Shown in pieces: positions 1 through 7,862 of a stretch of DNA of 64,000 nucleotides. The stretch covers positions 1,933,001 through 1,997,000 of the forward strand of contig NZ_CP027773.1 of NCBI RefSeq assembly GCF_003019815.1, in the 5' to 3' direction. The notes beneath the pieces were generated by a model. The model was given only the letters and a program-made list of their open reading frames with translations, was not told where the DNA came from and searched no databases. The stretch is from Variovorax sp. PMC12 (GTDB lineage Bacteria > Pseudomonadota > Gammaproteobacteria > Burkholderiales > Burkholderiaceae_C). A program made the position numbers and the translations under genes. Position 1 is the stretch's first letter; each line of letters opens with the position of its first letter.

Positions 1-959
1 GCGCGGCGGCAGTAGGCCTTGAGGCGCTCCTGTTTGTCTATATAGGCGCGAACCTTGTGATCAATGCGGAAGTCACATTGGGAATGATGTTCGCTTATCA
101 AGCGTACAAACAGAATTTTATTGGTGCAGCAGTTCGATTAGTCGATCAATTAATGAGCTATAAGCTGCTAGGAGTTCATTTAGATCGAATTTCAGACATT
201 GCATTTTCGCGGGGCGACTCCTTGCCTGACATGGAGGATTTCGCATCGGCGCCATTTAAAAACCTGGAGTTGAAAAACATTCAATTTCAATATTCACATG
301 AATCACCAAAAGTCTTGGAAAATTTGGACCTGAAAATTCAATTTGGAAAGACGACCGCGATCATTGGAAAATCAGGCTGTGGAAAAACGACTTTGGTAAA
401 GATTTTATGTGGAATACTCGAGGCCCAATCCGGTGAATTTTTGATCGATGGCATGCCGCTTGAAAACTATGGTCGGCGACGATATCGAAATCAGCTCGGG
501 ATAGTCAGTCAAAATGACACCTTATTTTCGGGGTCATTAGCTGAAAACATATCGTTCTTCGATCCAGACTATGACAAGGATTGGCTAGTAAGTTGTTGCC
601 GTCAGGCTGCAATACACGATGAAATAAACTCAATGCCAATGGGTTATGACACCATGGTTGGGGACATGGGATCAAATTTATCCGGGGGTCAGAAGCAAAG
701 AATTTTGCTTGCTCGCGCTCTGTATAAAAAACCAACCATCTTGATTATTGACGAAGGGACCGCGCATCTTGACATCAGTACAGAAAAACTCGTTGCCGCA
801 AGCATCAAGGCCTTAGGTATTACACGAATTATTGTTGCCCACCGCCCTGAAACAATAGGGAGCGCAGACCATGTTGTGGAGATTTTTCACAAAGCATCAG
901 CGACTTTAGCGAGCACCGATGGTTTAATTCGACAGTCAAGGCAAACCAATGCATTTTAG
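1..959 (+). CDS. Peptide/bacteriocin-type ABC exporter, 3' part (cut by window start)
   Basis: The frame is open from base 3, so the gene begins outside the window; 318 residues are visible. The first ~70 are the end of a transmembrane domain of the type found in C39-peptidase (CvaB/RaxB-like) exporters. The nucleotide-binding domain follows, with Walker A GKSGCGKTT, ABC signature LSGGQKQR, Walker B ILIIDE and the H-loop His in IVAHRPET. The D-loop region reads DEGTAHLD where DEATSHLD or DEATSALD is usual. Family members export double-glycine-leader peptides and cleave the leader; whether an N-terminal C39 peptidase domain exists cannot be seen here. The gene is AT-rich compared with the sequence after base 3,247. 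Its end overlaps the next gene by 11 bases. An ordinary multidrug exporter is the main alternative. Confidence 0.85.
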   Translation, partial: AAAVGLEALLFVYIGANLVINAEVTLGMMFAYQAYKQNFIGAAVRLVDQLMSYKLLGVHLDRISDIAFSRGDSLPDMEDFASAPFKNLELKNIQFQYSHESPKVLENLDLKIQFGKTTAIIGKSGCGKTTLVKILCGILEAQSGEFLIDGMPLENYGRRRYRNQLGIVSQNDTLFSGSLAENISFFDPDYDKDWLVSCCRQAAIHDEINSMPMGYDTMVGDMGSNLSGGQKQRILLARALYKKPTILIIDEGTAHLDISTEKLVAASIKALGITRIIVAHRPETIGSADHVVEIFHKASATLASTDGLIRQSRQTNAF

Positions 960-2904
960 TGTTTGGCAAAAAAAACGCGCTCGAAAATGGGCAATTTATC
1001 TCCTAACTCTAATAGTTTTTCTTTTCCTATTGGCGCGGGATTCAGGGGTAATTAGAGATCGCATAATCGGGTACCTATATGGCATTACAATTAAAAACTC
1101 GCCTCCAATGCCCCTGGTTGCAGCCCAAAAGGAGTATGTTTGTTCGGCTAATGAGGTAACGCTATCTCCGTCGGGAAATTACGCAATTTTTGAGCGCGGA
1201 GAACGCAAAACCAACATCATGGCATCGAGTGGAACCGCGATGCAGGTAGTCGATCTGGTATGTTTAAAAAACAATAATCCAATGGAAAATTGTGCCGTTC
1301 ATTTAGCTGGCTTTGATGGAATGCGCCCTTTTGCTTGGCTAAGAGATGAAAGTGCGATATTTGCAATGGAAAATGAAACAAATCTAATAAAAATCGCACT
1401 AAGCCCTGTGGGCTCTATGAATTCCCCCCGTATCGTAGAACGAGTCAAGTTTGATAGTTTTAGTGCAATCAGATCATTAACAAAATCCGGGGTGACTGAT
1501 GATAGTTCTGCAAAAATTAACGTGGATCGCTTGAATGAATTGAATCGCGAAGTGTTTGAGCGTGTACGTAAAAATGACACCGTCGTAGGGATTTCGCTAA
1601 TGGCAGACGGGAAAGTTGGAGTCTTTGCCAGGACCGAAGACTTGCAATCTGTCATATACGACGATTGGAGGCGCTTTGAACAAGGGACAAAAGAAATGGT
1701 GATCCATTCGTCTGTACTTGCTCCCGCTCCCGGCGGCGAGAGTGAAAAACTGCTGGTACTGGGGACAGGGTTTGCGACCCAGAGCGATGGCTTTGAAATT
1801 GCCAATTCCAACGCATCATATGCGAGCAAGCCTCTCTTATCTCCTCAAGACGGGCAATGGCTGGGGTGGTTCGACTTAAAAGATTTACGGCTTAGTCAGA
1901 ATTTAATTAATGGCAATGCGGCAGAAAATGAGGTCAAAACTATTTTAAAGGACCCCTCACAGACAATTTCTGGCCTTTCTATTTCGGACTCTGGCGACTT
2001 TGCAATAATTTCAAGAGATTCTTTCGAAAATAAATTGATTACTATCGGGGATCGCGAAGGAAAATTTGCGATCGATTGCCCAAACCTGTACCCCATAGCG
2101 TTTGGAAGTCTTGAGAACTCTCTTGAAGACCGAGCATTTAAAGCCGCAGTTGATGTTGTCTCTCTCGGCACATCAGAATGGCCGCTGTACGGAATTTCGC
2201 TTGTGCAACCCAACCCACATGGGTTGGCGGTTGTATTCGGTGGAGGGCCTGGAAATTCGGGACTCAATCAATTAAGAACAAATTCCTCCGCTCACATGTA
2301 CCGGCGCCTCGGGTACAACGTACTTATTGTGGACTACAGCAGCAGTCCGGTGTACGGGTTACGGGTGGCAGAGCGAATCAGGCTTCTCGGATTGAATGCA
2401 CTAACGCGGGATAGCGACCTTGTTGCTCGCTATATCTTGGAGAAGCATCCGGAAGAGAAAAATATCGTTGTGCATGGAGAGAGTTTCGGAGGCCTTCCTG
2501 CAGTTTCCCTGAGTGCTTCGATTTCAGGCCCGAACAATCTAGTATTGATGGCTCCATTTTTAAAATACTTAAAACCAGAAGAATGGGTTTTTGATGCCAA
2601 AGGAGCATCAAATTCGGCGCGTTCGAATTATCAGCACGCATGGGACAAAGCTGTTATGGGCGTTGATTCAAAGGACTCCAACGAATTCGAGATTCAACTT
2701 CGAAAATTTGTCGAGCGGAAAAATCCTGAATCTCGGATTTTTGTTGCGTTCGGCGATGCGGACGTAATGTCTAAAAAGGAGCACCTCCCAAATTCTTGGG
2801 ATGAAGGGTTGGAAACTCAAGTATTTTCGGGAAATCACGAGATGCTCTCGCTGAATCCCGCGCTTTGGCCAGCTGTGGCGGAATGGTTGGGCCTAGCAAA
2901 ATGA
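949..2904 (+). CDS. Membrane-anchored S9-like alpha/beta hydrolase
   Basis: This 651-residue protein has one N-terminal membrane anchor (about residues 14-31, preceded by KKRARK, so the rest is probably periplasmic). A middle part of about residues 60-390 has propeller-like repeats (LSPSGNYAIFE, LSPQDGQWLGWF, LSISDSGDFAII). The C-terminal alpha/beta-hydrolase domain has its nucleophile elbow GESFGG at Ser512, an acid at Asp603 or Asp605 (FGDAD) and His630 (GNHEM). This order resembles prolyl-oligopeptidase (S9) enzymes. The ATG lies inside the last codons of the exporter gene, so the two are probably co-translated. Function is not known; an S9-type peptidase or isopeptidase acting on the exported peptide is an inference. 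AT-rich like its neighbour. Confidence 0.7.
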   Translation: MHFSVWQKKRARKWAIYLLTLIVFLFLLARDSGVIRDRIIGYLYGITIKNSPPMPLVAAQKEYVCSANEVTLSPSGNYAIFERGERKTNIMASSGTAMQVVDLVCLKNNNPMENCAVHLAGFDGMRPFAWLRDESAIFAMENETNLIKIALSPVGSMNSPRIVERVKFDSFSAIRSLTKSGVTDDSSAKINVDRLNELNREVFERVRKNDTVVGISLMADGKVGVFARTEDLQSVIYDDWRRFEQGTKEMVIHSSVLAPAPGGESEKLLVLGTGFATQSDGFEIANSNASYASKPLLSPQDGQWLGWFDLKDLRLSQNLINGNAAENEVKTILKDPSQTISGLSISDSGDFAIISRDSFENKLITIGDREGKFAIDCPNLYPIAFGSLENSLEDRAFKAAVDVVSLGTSEWPLYGISLVQPNPHGLAVVFGGGPGNSGLNQLRTNSSAHMYRRLGYNVLIVDYSSSPVYGLRVAERIRLLGLNALTRDSDLVARYILEKHPEEKNIVVHGESFGGLPAVSLSASISGPNNLVLMAPFLKYLKPEEWVFDAKGASNSARSNYQHAWDKAVMGVDSKDSNEFEIQLRKFVERKNPESRIFVAFGDADVMSKKEHLPNSWDEGLETQVFSGNHEMLSLNPALWPAVAEWLGLAK

Positions 2905-3246
2905 GATGTCCTAAGGGAGTGAATCTTTCCTGTTAGTGCCGGTGCAATCGTGATCGGCGGTTTAGCTGGTCAAAATTGCGTCGGCCCTAACGGGCTAACC
3001 AACTCAACGGCGTTGTCGACCTCAATAGACCTCCGCACAGCCGAGCCGGGCCCACACATCGACAGAGTGAATCATCTCTGCTAGTCATGCGACGTGTGCT
3101 ACCCCGCACGGAAGGCATTGAGGCCAATATACAAAGGTAAGCGATTGGTCCCAAGGTTTAGTTGCGCTAGAGCCGCCTCGTCGAAAAACACCGCGCGACC
3201 TAAAATCCGCCGCACAACAAGCACAACGCAACCCTGAGGGGGTCCC
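2905..3246. other. Gene-poor junction between AT-rich island and core
   Basis: No convincing gene is present. The stretch holds an imperfect direct repeat (2917-2937 and 3065-3085, 17 of 21 bases identical) and a short open frame at 2923-3084 without ATG encoding a Gly-rich segment (GAIVIGGLAG). A small GCCC-TAAC-GGGC hairpin lies near 2983. Base composition shifts here from AT-rich to the GC-rich core, so it probably marks an island edge. Confidence 0.5.
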
Positions 3247-4377
3247 ATGCTCGACATCGACAAACTCAACGAATTCACCAACAACCATGGCGAACTGCGC
3301 CGCGGCCAGGGGCTGGTCACGGGCACGATCGCCCTGAGCCTGGCCATCCTGTGCTTCCTGGGCGTGCTCGCGTTCCACTTTCCGCAGTACCTCACCACGC
3401 CGGAGCTGCGCAAGAGCTACAACGTCGACGTGATGCGCATCATCCTGCTGACGGCGCTGGTCATCTCGGGCGGGCTGTCGCTGGTGAACATCATCTTCAA
3501 CCGCTCGCGCTGGCTGTCGTCGGCAGCGTTCCTGCTGGTGGTTGCGTCGGCGCTGCTGGGCGGGCACAAGGTGCCGGTGCACGACTTCGCGGACCACACG
3601 CCGTACATCGGGCTCGACTGGTTCATCCTCGACCTGCTGGGCTCGTCGCTGATCTTCATCTTCATCGAGAAGCTGTTCGCGCTGCGCAAGGACCAGCCCG
3701 TGTTCCGCGAGGAGTGGCAGACCGACTTCCATCACTTCGTGGTGAACCACATGATCGTGGGCTTCGTGCTGCTGGCCACCAACCTGCTGGTGCACAAGCT
3801 CTTCGGCTGGGCAGCCAACGACGGCATCCGCGGCTGGGTCGGCAACCTGCCGTTCTGGGCCGGGCTGCTGCTGATCATCCTGGTGGCCGACCTGGTGCAG
3901 TACTGGACGCACCGCGCCTACCACGAGGTGCCCGTGCTGTGGCGCCTGCACGCGGTGCACCACAGCGTGAAGAGCATGGACTGGATGGCCGGCTCGCGCC
4001 AGCACATCCTGGAGCTGCTGATCACCCGCACGCTGGTGCTGGCGCCGATCTACGTGCTGGGCTTCAGCAAGGAAGTGATCGACGCCTACATCGTGGTGGT
4101 CGGCTTCCAGGCGGTGTTCAACCACTGCAACGTGAGCGTGCGGCTCGGCCCGCTGCGCTATTTGATCGTGACGCCCAATTTCCACCACTGGCACCACAGC
4201 CAGGACATCGAGGCGCTCGACAAGAACTATGCAGCGCACTACGCCTTCCTCGACTACATCTTCGGCACGGCCGTGAAGAGCACCAAGCTCTGGCCCGAGA
4301 AATACGGCGTGCTGGGCGACTACGTGCCCAACGGCTTCTTCAAGCAGTTGAAGTTCCCGTTCGTCTGGAAGGGCTGA
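3247..4377 (+). CDS. Sterol desaturase / fatty acid hydroxylase family membrane protein
   Basis: This 376-residue protein belongs to the di-iron fatty acid hydroxylase superfamily. Several membrane segments occupy the first ~200 residues. The metal-binding His clusters are all visible: HRAYH (222-226), HAVHH (235-239), NHCN (~296) and HHWHH (313-317). Members hydroxylate or desaturate lipids in the membrane; the substrate here is unknown. The ATG follows a GAGGGGG ribosome-binding stretch. The stop codon shares one base with the ATG of the next gene (TGATG), so translation is probably coupled. Confidence 0.88.
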   Translation: MLDIDKLNEFTNNHGELRRGQGLVTGTIALSLAILCFLGVLAFHFPQYLTTPELRKSYNVDVMRIILLTALVISGGLSLVNIIFNRSRWLSSAAFLLVVASALLGGHKVPVHDFADHTPYIGLDWFILDLLGSSLIFIFIEKLFALRKDQPVFREEWQTDFHHFVVNHMIVGFVLLATNLLVHKLFGWAANDGIRGWVGNLPFWAGLLLIILVADLVQYWTHRAYHEVPVLWRLHAVHHSVKSMDWMAGSRQHILELLITRTLVLAPIYVLGFSKEVIDAYIVVVGFQAVFNHCNVSVRLGPLRYLIVTPNFHHWHHSQDIEALDKNYAAHYAFLDYIFGTAVKSTKLWPEKYGVLGDYVPNGFFKQLKFPFVWKG

Positions 4378-5168
4378 TGCGCGCTGCCTTCAAGACCCGC
4401 GCGGCCCTGGCGGCCGCGAGCGCCGCATTGCTCATGCTGACGGCATGCGCCACCCGCCTCGACCTGCCCTCCAACGACGCCGGGCTGCGCCTGCGCGTGC
4501 AAAGCTCGGTCATCGCGCCGGGCAATGGCGGCGAGCTCATCGCGGCCGATGCGCTGGAGGCGGGCGACATCCTGCTGACCTCCATCGCCACGGTCAATTC
4601 GTTCGGCATCCGGCTGGGAACTTTCTCGCCGGTGAGCCACGCGGTGCTGTACCTCGGCGACGGCCAGATCGCCGAAGCCGTGGGCACCGGCGTGCGCGCA
4701 CGGCCGCTGGCCGAGGTGGTGGACGAGGAACAGATGGTCGTGGCCTTTCGCGTGCCGGGCGTCGATGCAGCCGGCGCCGCACGCCTGCGCGAATGGGCGA
4801 TGTCGCAGGTCGGCACGCGCTACAACACCGTGGGCGTGCTGCTGAACGCGCCCTTCGTGCTCAACCGCCGCCTGTGCGAACTGCCGCTGATGCCCGAGGC
4901 CGTCAGCAGCTACTGCATGAGCGGCATGGCGATGGTGCAGTTGGGCGCGAGCCGCAACGACCAGTTCTTCTGCTCGCAGTTCGTGCTGGAGGCCTACAGG
5001 CAGGCCGGCCTGCCGATCACCCGCGCCGACCCGCGCTGGGTGAGCCCGGCCGACCTGCTGCACATGCGTGAAGGCGACGTGCCCTCGATCGCCGCCACGC
5101 AGCCGCTGCGCTACGTGGGCCACCTGAAATACAACCCGCCGCCGCTGCTCGCGGCGGATGGCCCTTGA
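4377..5168 (+). CDS. YiiX/YebB-like NlpC/P60-fold lipoprotein
   Basis: This 263-residue protein starts at the ATG overlapping the previous stop. It has a lipoprotein signal with lipobox LTAC (Cys24). The body matches permuted NlpC/P60 cysteine hydrolases of the YiiX type: a GDILL segment, the catalytic-type His in SHAVLY (His88) and the nucleophile Cys in FFCSQF (Cys199). Such proteins are predicted amidases or peptidases acting on cell-wall or lipid-linked substrates; the substrate here is unknown. It sits between a membrane hydroxylase and a flavoprotein and overlaps both, so all three probably form one operon. Confidence 0.82.
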   Translation: MRAAFKTRAALAAASAALLMLTACATRLDLPSNDAGLRLRVQSSVIAPGNGGELIAADALEAGDILLTSIATVNSFGIRLGTFSPVSHAVLYLGDGQIAEAVGTGVRARPLAEVVDEEQMVVAFRVPGVDAAGAARLREWAMSQVGTRYNTVGVLLNAPFVLNRRLCELPLMPEAVSSYCMSGMAMVQLGASRNDQFFCSQFVLEAYRQAGLPITRADPRWVSPADLLHMREGDVPSIAATQPLRYVGHLKYNPPPLLAADGP

Positions 5169-6385
5169 GCGCGGCGGACGTGTCCCACCGGTTCGACGTC
5201 GTCGTGATCGGTGCCGGCGCTGCCGGGCTGTTCTGCGCCGGCGTGGCGGGCCAGCGCGGGATCAAGGTGCTGGTGGTGGACCACAGCGAGAAGGTGGGCG
5301 AGAAGATCCGCATCTCGGGCGGCGGGCGCGCCAACTTCACCAATCGCGACCTCGACGTGCGGGCGCCGCAGCGCCACTTCATCGGCGACAACCCAAATTT
5401 CTGCCGCTCTGCGCTGTCGCGTTACGCGCCGCAGCAGTTCATCGACCTGGTGCAGAAGCACGGCATCGCCTTCCACGAGAAGCACAAGGGGCAGCTGTTC
5501 TGCGACGGTTCCTCGCAGCAGATCGTCGACATGCTGCTGGCCGAATGCGCGGCGGGTGGCGTCGAACAGTGGCAGCCGTGCAGGATCGGGAACATCGCTT
5601 TGACGGGCTCAGGGAGCTATCAAATCGAGAGCAGCCGAGGCCCCATCGAGACTCCGAAGATCGTGGTTGCCACCGGCGGCCTGTCGATCCCGCAGATCGG
5701 CGCCACCGATTTCGGCTACCGCATCGCCGAGCAGTTCGGCCTGCGCGTGGTCACGCCGCGGCCGGCGCTGGTGCCGCTGACCTTCGGCGGCGAAGCCTGG
5801 GAGCCCTACGCGGGGCTGGCCGGGCTGGCGCTGCCGGTGCGCATCGAAACAGGGGCCAAGAAGGAAAAAATGGCCTTCCTCGAAGACCTGCTGTTCACGC
5901 ACCGCGGGCTTTCTGGCCCGGCGGTGCTGCAGATTTCGAGCTACTGGAAGCCCGGCGCCCCGCTCACGCTGGATTTCGCCCCCGGCGTGGACGTGGCCCA
6001 GGCGCTGGGCGAAGCCAAGCTGCGCTCGAAAAAGCGCATCGCCAACGAACTGGCCGCCCTGGTGCCTTCGCGCCTGGCCGACGCCTGGGTCGGCCAGGAC
6101 CCGGCACTGCAGCGCCCCGTGAACGAGGCCGCCGACAAGGCGCTGGCCGCGCTGTCGGAGCGCATCGCCCGTTGGCAGATCACCCCCAGCGGCACCGAAG
6201 GTTACAAAAAAGCCGAGGTGACGGCCGGCGGCGTGGACACCCGCGACCTGTCGTCCCAGACCATGGAATCGAAGCAGCCCGGGCTGTTTTTCATCGGCGA
6301 AGTGGTCGATGTCACAGGCTGGCTCGGCGGGTACAACTTCCAATGGGCGTGGGCGAGCGCACATGCATGTGCGACGGCCCTCTGA
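5165..6385 (+). CDS. BaiN/HI0933-family FAD-dependent oxidoreductase
   Basis: This 406-residue flavoprotein has the N-terminal dinucleotide-binding motif GAGAAG (residues 16-21) and the family element ISGGGRANFTN. The C-terminal FAD-contact segment reads GEVVDVTGWLGGYNFQWAW. The family (HI0933, YhiN, BaiN) is widespread; few members have a proven substrate. The chosen start is TTG at 5165, overlapping the previous stop (TTGA); GTG at 5180 is an alternative five codons later. Last gene of the 3,247-6,385 operon. Confidence 0.88.
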   Translation: MSAADVSHRFDVVVIGAGAAGLFCAGVAGQRGIKVLVVDHSEKVGEKIRISGGGRANFTNRDLDVRAPQRHFIGDNPNFCRSALSRYAPQQFIDLVQKHGIAFHEKHKGQLFCDGSSQQIVDMLLAECAAGGVEQWQPCRIGNIALTGSGSYQIESSRGPIETPKIVVATGGLSIPQIGATDFGYRIAEQFGLRVVTPRPALVPLTFGGEAWEPYAGLAGLALPVRIETGAKKEKMAFLEDLLFTHRGLSGPAVLQISSYWKPGAPLTLDFAPGVDVAQALGEAKLRSKKRIANELAALVPSRLADAWVGQDPALQRPVNEAADKALAALSERIARWQITPSGTEGYKKAEVTAGGVDTRDLSSQTMESKQPGLFFIGEVVDVTGWLGGYNFQWAWASAHACATAL

Positions 6386-6414
6386 CCCTATTCGCCAGGG
6401 CACCGTGGAACCGG

Positions 6415-6460
6415 CTTCGCCGGGCCACCGGTGCCGCCCCCGGCGAGGGGGAAGGCGAAG
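6415..6460. repeat. Nested REP-like palindrome downstream of the flavoprotein gene
   Basis: The outer stem is CTTCGCC (6415-6421) with GGCGAAG (6454-6460). Inside it lies CCCCC (6437-6441) with GGGGG (6447-6451). It sits between the flavoprotein stop and the rpsU promoter. It could end the upstream transcript or be a dispersed palindromic repeat; there is no T-run. Confidence 0.45.
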
Positions 6461-6489
6461 CGACACGAAGTGCGCGCAGCCTGGGGGAG

Positions 6490-6498
6490 TGCTATAAT
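6490..6498 (+). promoter_or_regulatory. Extended -10 promoter of rpsU
   Basis: TGCTATAAT is a perfect TATAAT with the TGn extension. No good -35 box is seen, as is common for extended -10 promoters. It lies about 110 bases before the rpsU ATG, which gives an rpsU leader of about 100 nt. Confidence 0.75.
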
Positions 6499-6519
6499 CG
6501 CGGGCTAACTCTGGCCTCC

Positions 6520-6566
6520 CCTCAACGGCCGCAAACAGTTTTCAGTTGAGGAACCCCGGCTTGGGG
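6520..6566 (+). promoter_or_regulatory. Two hairpins in the rpsU leader
   Basis: Hairpin one pairs CCTCAAC (6520-6526) with GTTGAGG (6545-6551). Hairpin two pairs CCCC (6554-6557) with GGGG (6563-6566). Both fall between the promoter and the start codon. Ribosomal protein leaders are often structured for autoregulation; that role here is inferred. Confidence 0.45.
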
Positions 6567-6607
6567 CCTCGATCTCTCCAGGCCAAATTCATTTCAACGA
6601 TTCATCA

Positions 6608-6820
6608 ATGACCACCATCCGCGTTAAAGAAAACGAGCCCTTCGACGTCGCACTGCGCCGTTTCAAGCGCACCATCGAAAAGCTCGGCCTGCTGACCGAC
6701 CTGCGTGCCCGCGAGTTCTACGAAAAGCCGACCGCCGAGCGCAAGCGCAAGAAGGCCGCCGCGGTCAAGCGCCACTACAAGCGCGTGCGCAGCATGCAGC
6801 TGCCCAAGAAGCTGTACTAA
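6608..6820 (+). CDS. rpsU: 30S ribosomal protein S21
   Basis: This 70-residue basic protein matches S21 over its full length, with the [16 protein letters not shown] start and a Lys/Arg-rich tail ending KKLY. S21 binds the 30S subunit near the 16S 3' end and helps start translation. A strong intrinsic terminator follows at 6878-6914, so much of the transcript is probably monocistronic, with yqeY expressed by read-through or from its own promoter. Confidence 0.97.
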
Positions 6821-6877
6821 GCAACGCCCGGGCGGCCGGCTCCAGACGAAAGTCAGCACCGCCGCCCAGTTGCCTCA

Positions 6878-6914
6878 GCCGCGCCAGGGAAACCTGCCGC
6901 GGCTTTTGTTTTTT
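6878..6914 (+). terminator. Intrinsic terminator after rpsU
   Basis: The stem is GCCGCG (6878-6883) with CGCGGC (6898-6903), then one C-C mismatch, then CAGG with CCTG around a GAAA tetraloop (6889-6892). The T-rich tail TTTTGTTTTTT runs 6904-6914. It ends 15 bases before the yqeY start. Confidence 0.88.
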
Positions 6915-6929
6915 CCGAAAGGTTGCCGA

Positions 6930-7379
6930 ATGACACTCAAAGAACAGATCACCGAAGACATGAAGACGGCCATGCGCGCCAAGGACTCCGAGCGCCTGGC
7001 CACCATCCGCCTGCTGCTGGCCGCCATGAAGCAGAAGGAAGTCGACGAGCGCGTGGAGCTCGACGACGCCATGGTCGTCGCCATCGTCGACAAGATGGTC
7101 AAGCAGCGCAAGGACTCGATCGCCGCCTTCACCACCGGCGGCCGCGCCGACCTCGCCGACAAGGAAGCCGCCGAGATCAAGGTGCTGGAGGTCTACCTGC
7201 CCCAGCGCATGAGCGCCGATGAAACGGTGGCCGCGGTGAAAGCCATCGTGGCCGAGCTGGGCGCCAGCGGCCCCGGCGACATGGGCAAGGTGATGGGCGT
7301 GGTCAAGACCCGCCTTGCCGGCAAGGCCGACATGGGCCAGGTCAGCGCAGCGGTCAAGGCCGCTCTGACGGGCGCCTGA
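6930..7379 (+). CDS. GatB/YqeY domain protein
   Basis: This 149-residue protein is almost entirely a GatB/YqeY domain, with the helical N-terminal part (LKEQITEDMKTAMRAKD) and the tail GDMGKVMGVVKTRLAGKADM, which resembles the tRNA-contacting end of GatB. The precise function of free YqeY proteins is unclear; a tRNA-related role is assumed. The ATG at 6930 was chosen over longer frames because the family begins here and a GAAAGG site precedes it. The stop overlaps the next start (TGATG). Confidence 0.92.
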   Translation: MTLKEQITEDMKTAMRAKDSERLATIRLLLAAMKQKEVDERVELDDAMVVAIVDKMVKQRKDSIAAFTTGGRADLADKEAAEIKVLEVYLPQRMSADETVAAVKAIVAELGASGPGDMGKVMGVVKTRLAGKADMGQVSAAVKAALTGA

Positions 7380-7855
7380 TGCCGATGAACGCCGACAGCC
7401 GCTCCGTCGCCATTCCCAAGGCCTGCGCCTGCCTGGTCGACGCACGGGGCCGGCTGCTGGTGTTCCGCCATCCCGAGGATGGCAACATGCAGCTCCCCAA
7501 GGGCACCATCGAGCCCGGCGAAGCGCCCGAGGTGGCGGTGCGCCGCGAACTGCTCGAGGAATCGGGCATCGACCACCGCGGCCCGCTGCAGTCGCTGGGC
7601 ACGCTGGACCGCGAATGCGAGGCCGGCGTCGAAGGCAACACCCATCGCCACCCGCAGCTGTGGCACCTGTTCCTGATGCGCGCAGAAAGCCCGCTGCCCG
7701 AGAGCTTCACGCACACGGCAACGGGCAGCCCCGAAGAGGAAGGCCTGGTCTTCCTGTTCAGCTGGCTCGAAGCCGGCGACGCGCTGGACGACTTCGCCCT
7801 GCCCTACCGCCAGACCATCGAGCGCGTCCGCGCCGCCCTGCTGCTCGCAGCCTGA
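7379..7855 (+). CDS. NUDIX hydrolase
   Basis: This 158-residue protein carries a complete Nudix box: GTIEPGE at its start, then the core RRELLEESGI with the metal-binding Glu residues. Nudix enzymes cleave nucleoside diphosphates linked to another group, such as Ap4A, NADH or oxidised dNTPs; the substrate cannot be read from sequence. The ATG at 7379 overlaps the yqeY stop; ATG 7385 is an alternative. Probable operon with yqeY. Confidence 0.9.
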   Translation: MPMNADSRSVAIPKACACLVDARGRLLVFRHPEDGNMQLPKGTIEPGEAPEVAVRRELLEESGIDHRGPLQSLGTLDRECEAGVEGNTHRHPQLWHLFLMRAESPLPESFTHTATGSPEEEGLVFLFSWLEAGDALDDFALPYRQTIERVRAALLLAA

Positions 7856-7862
7856 CACCGGC

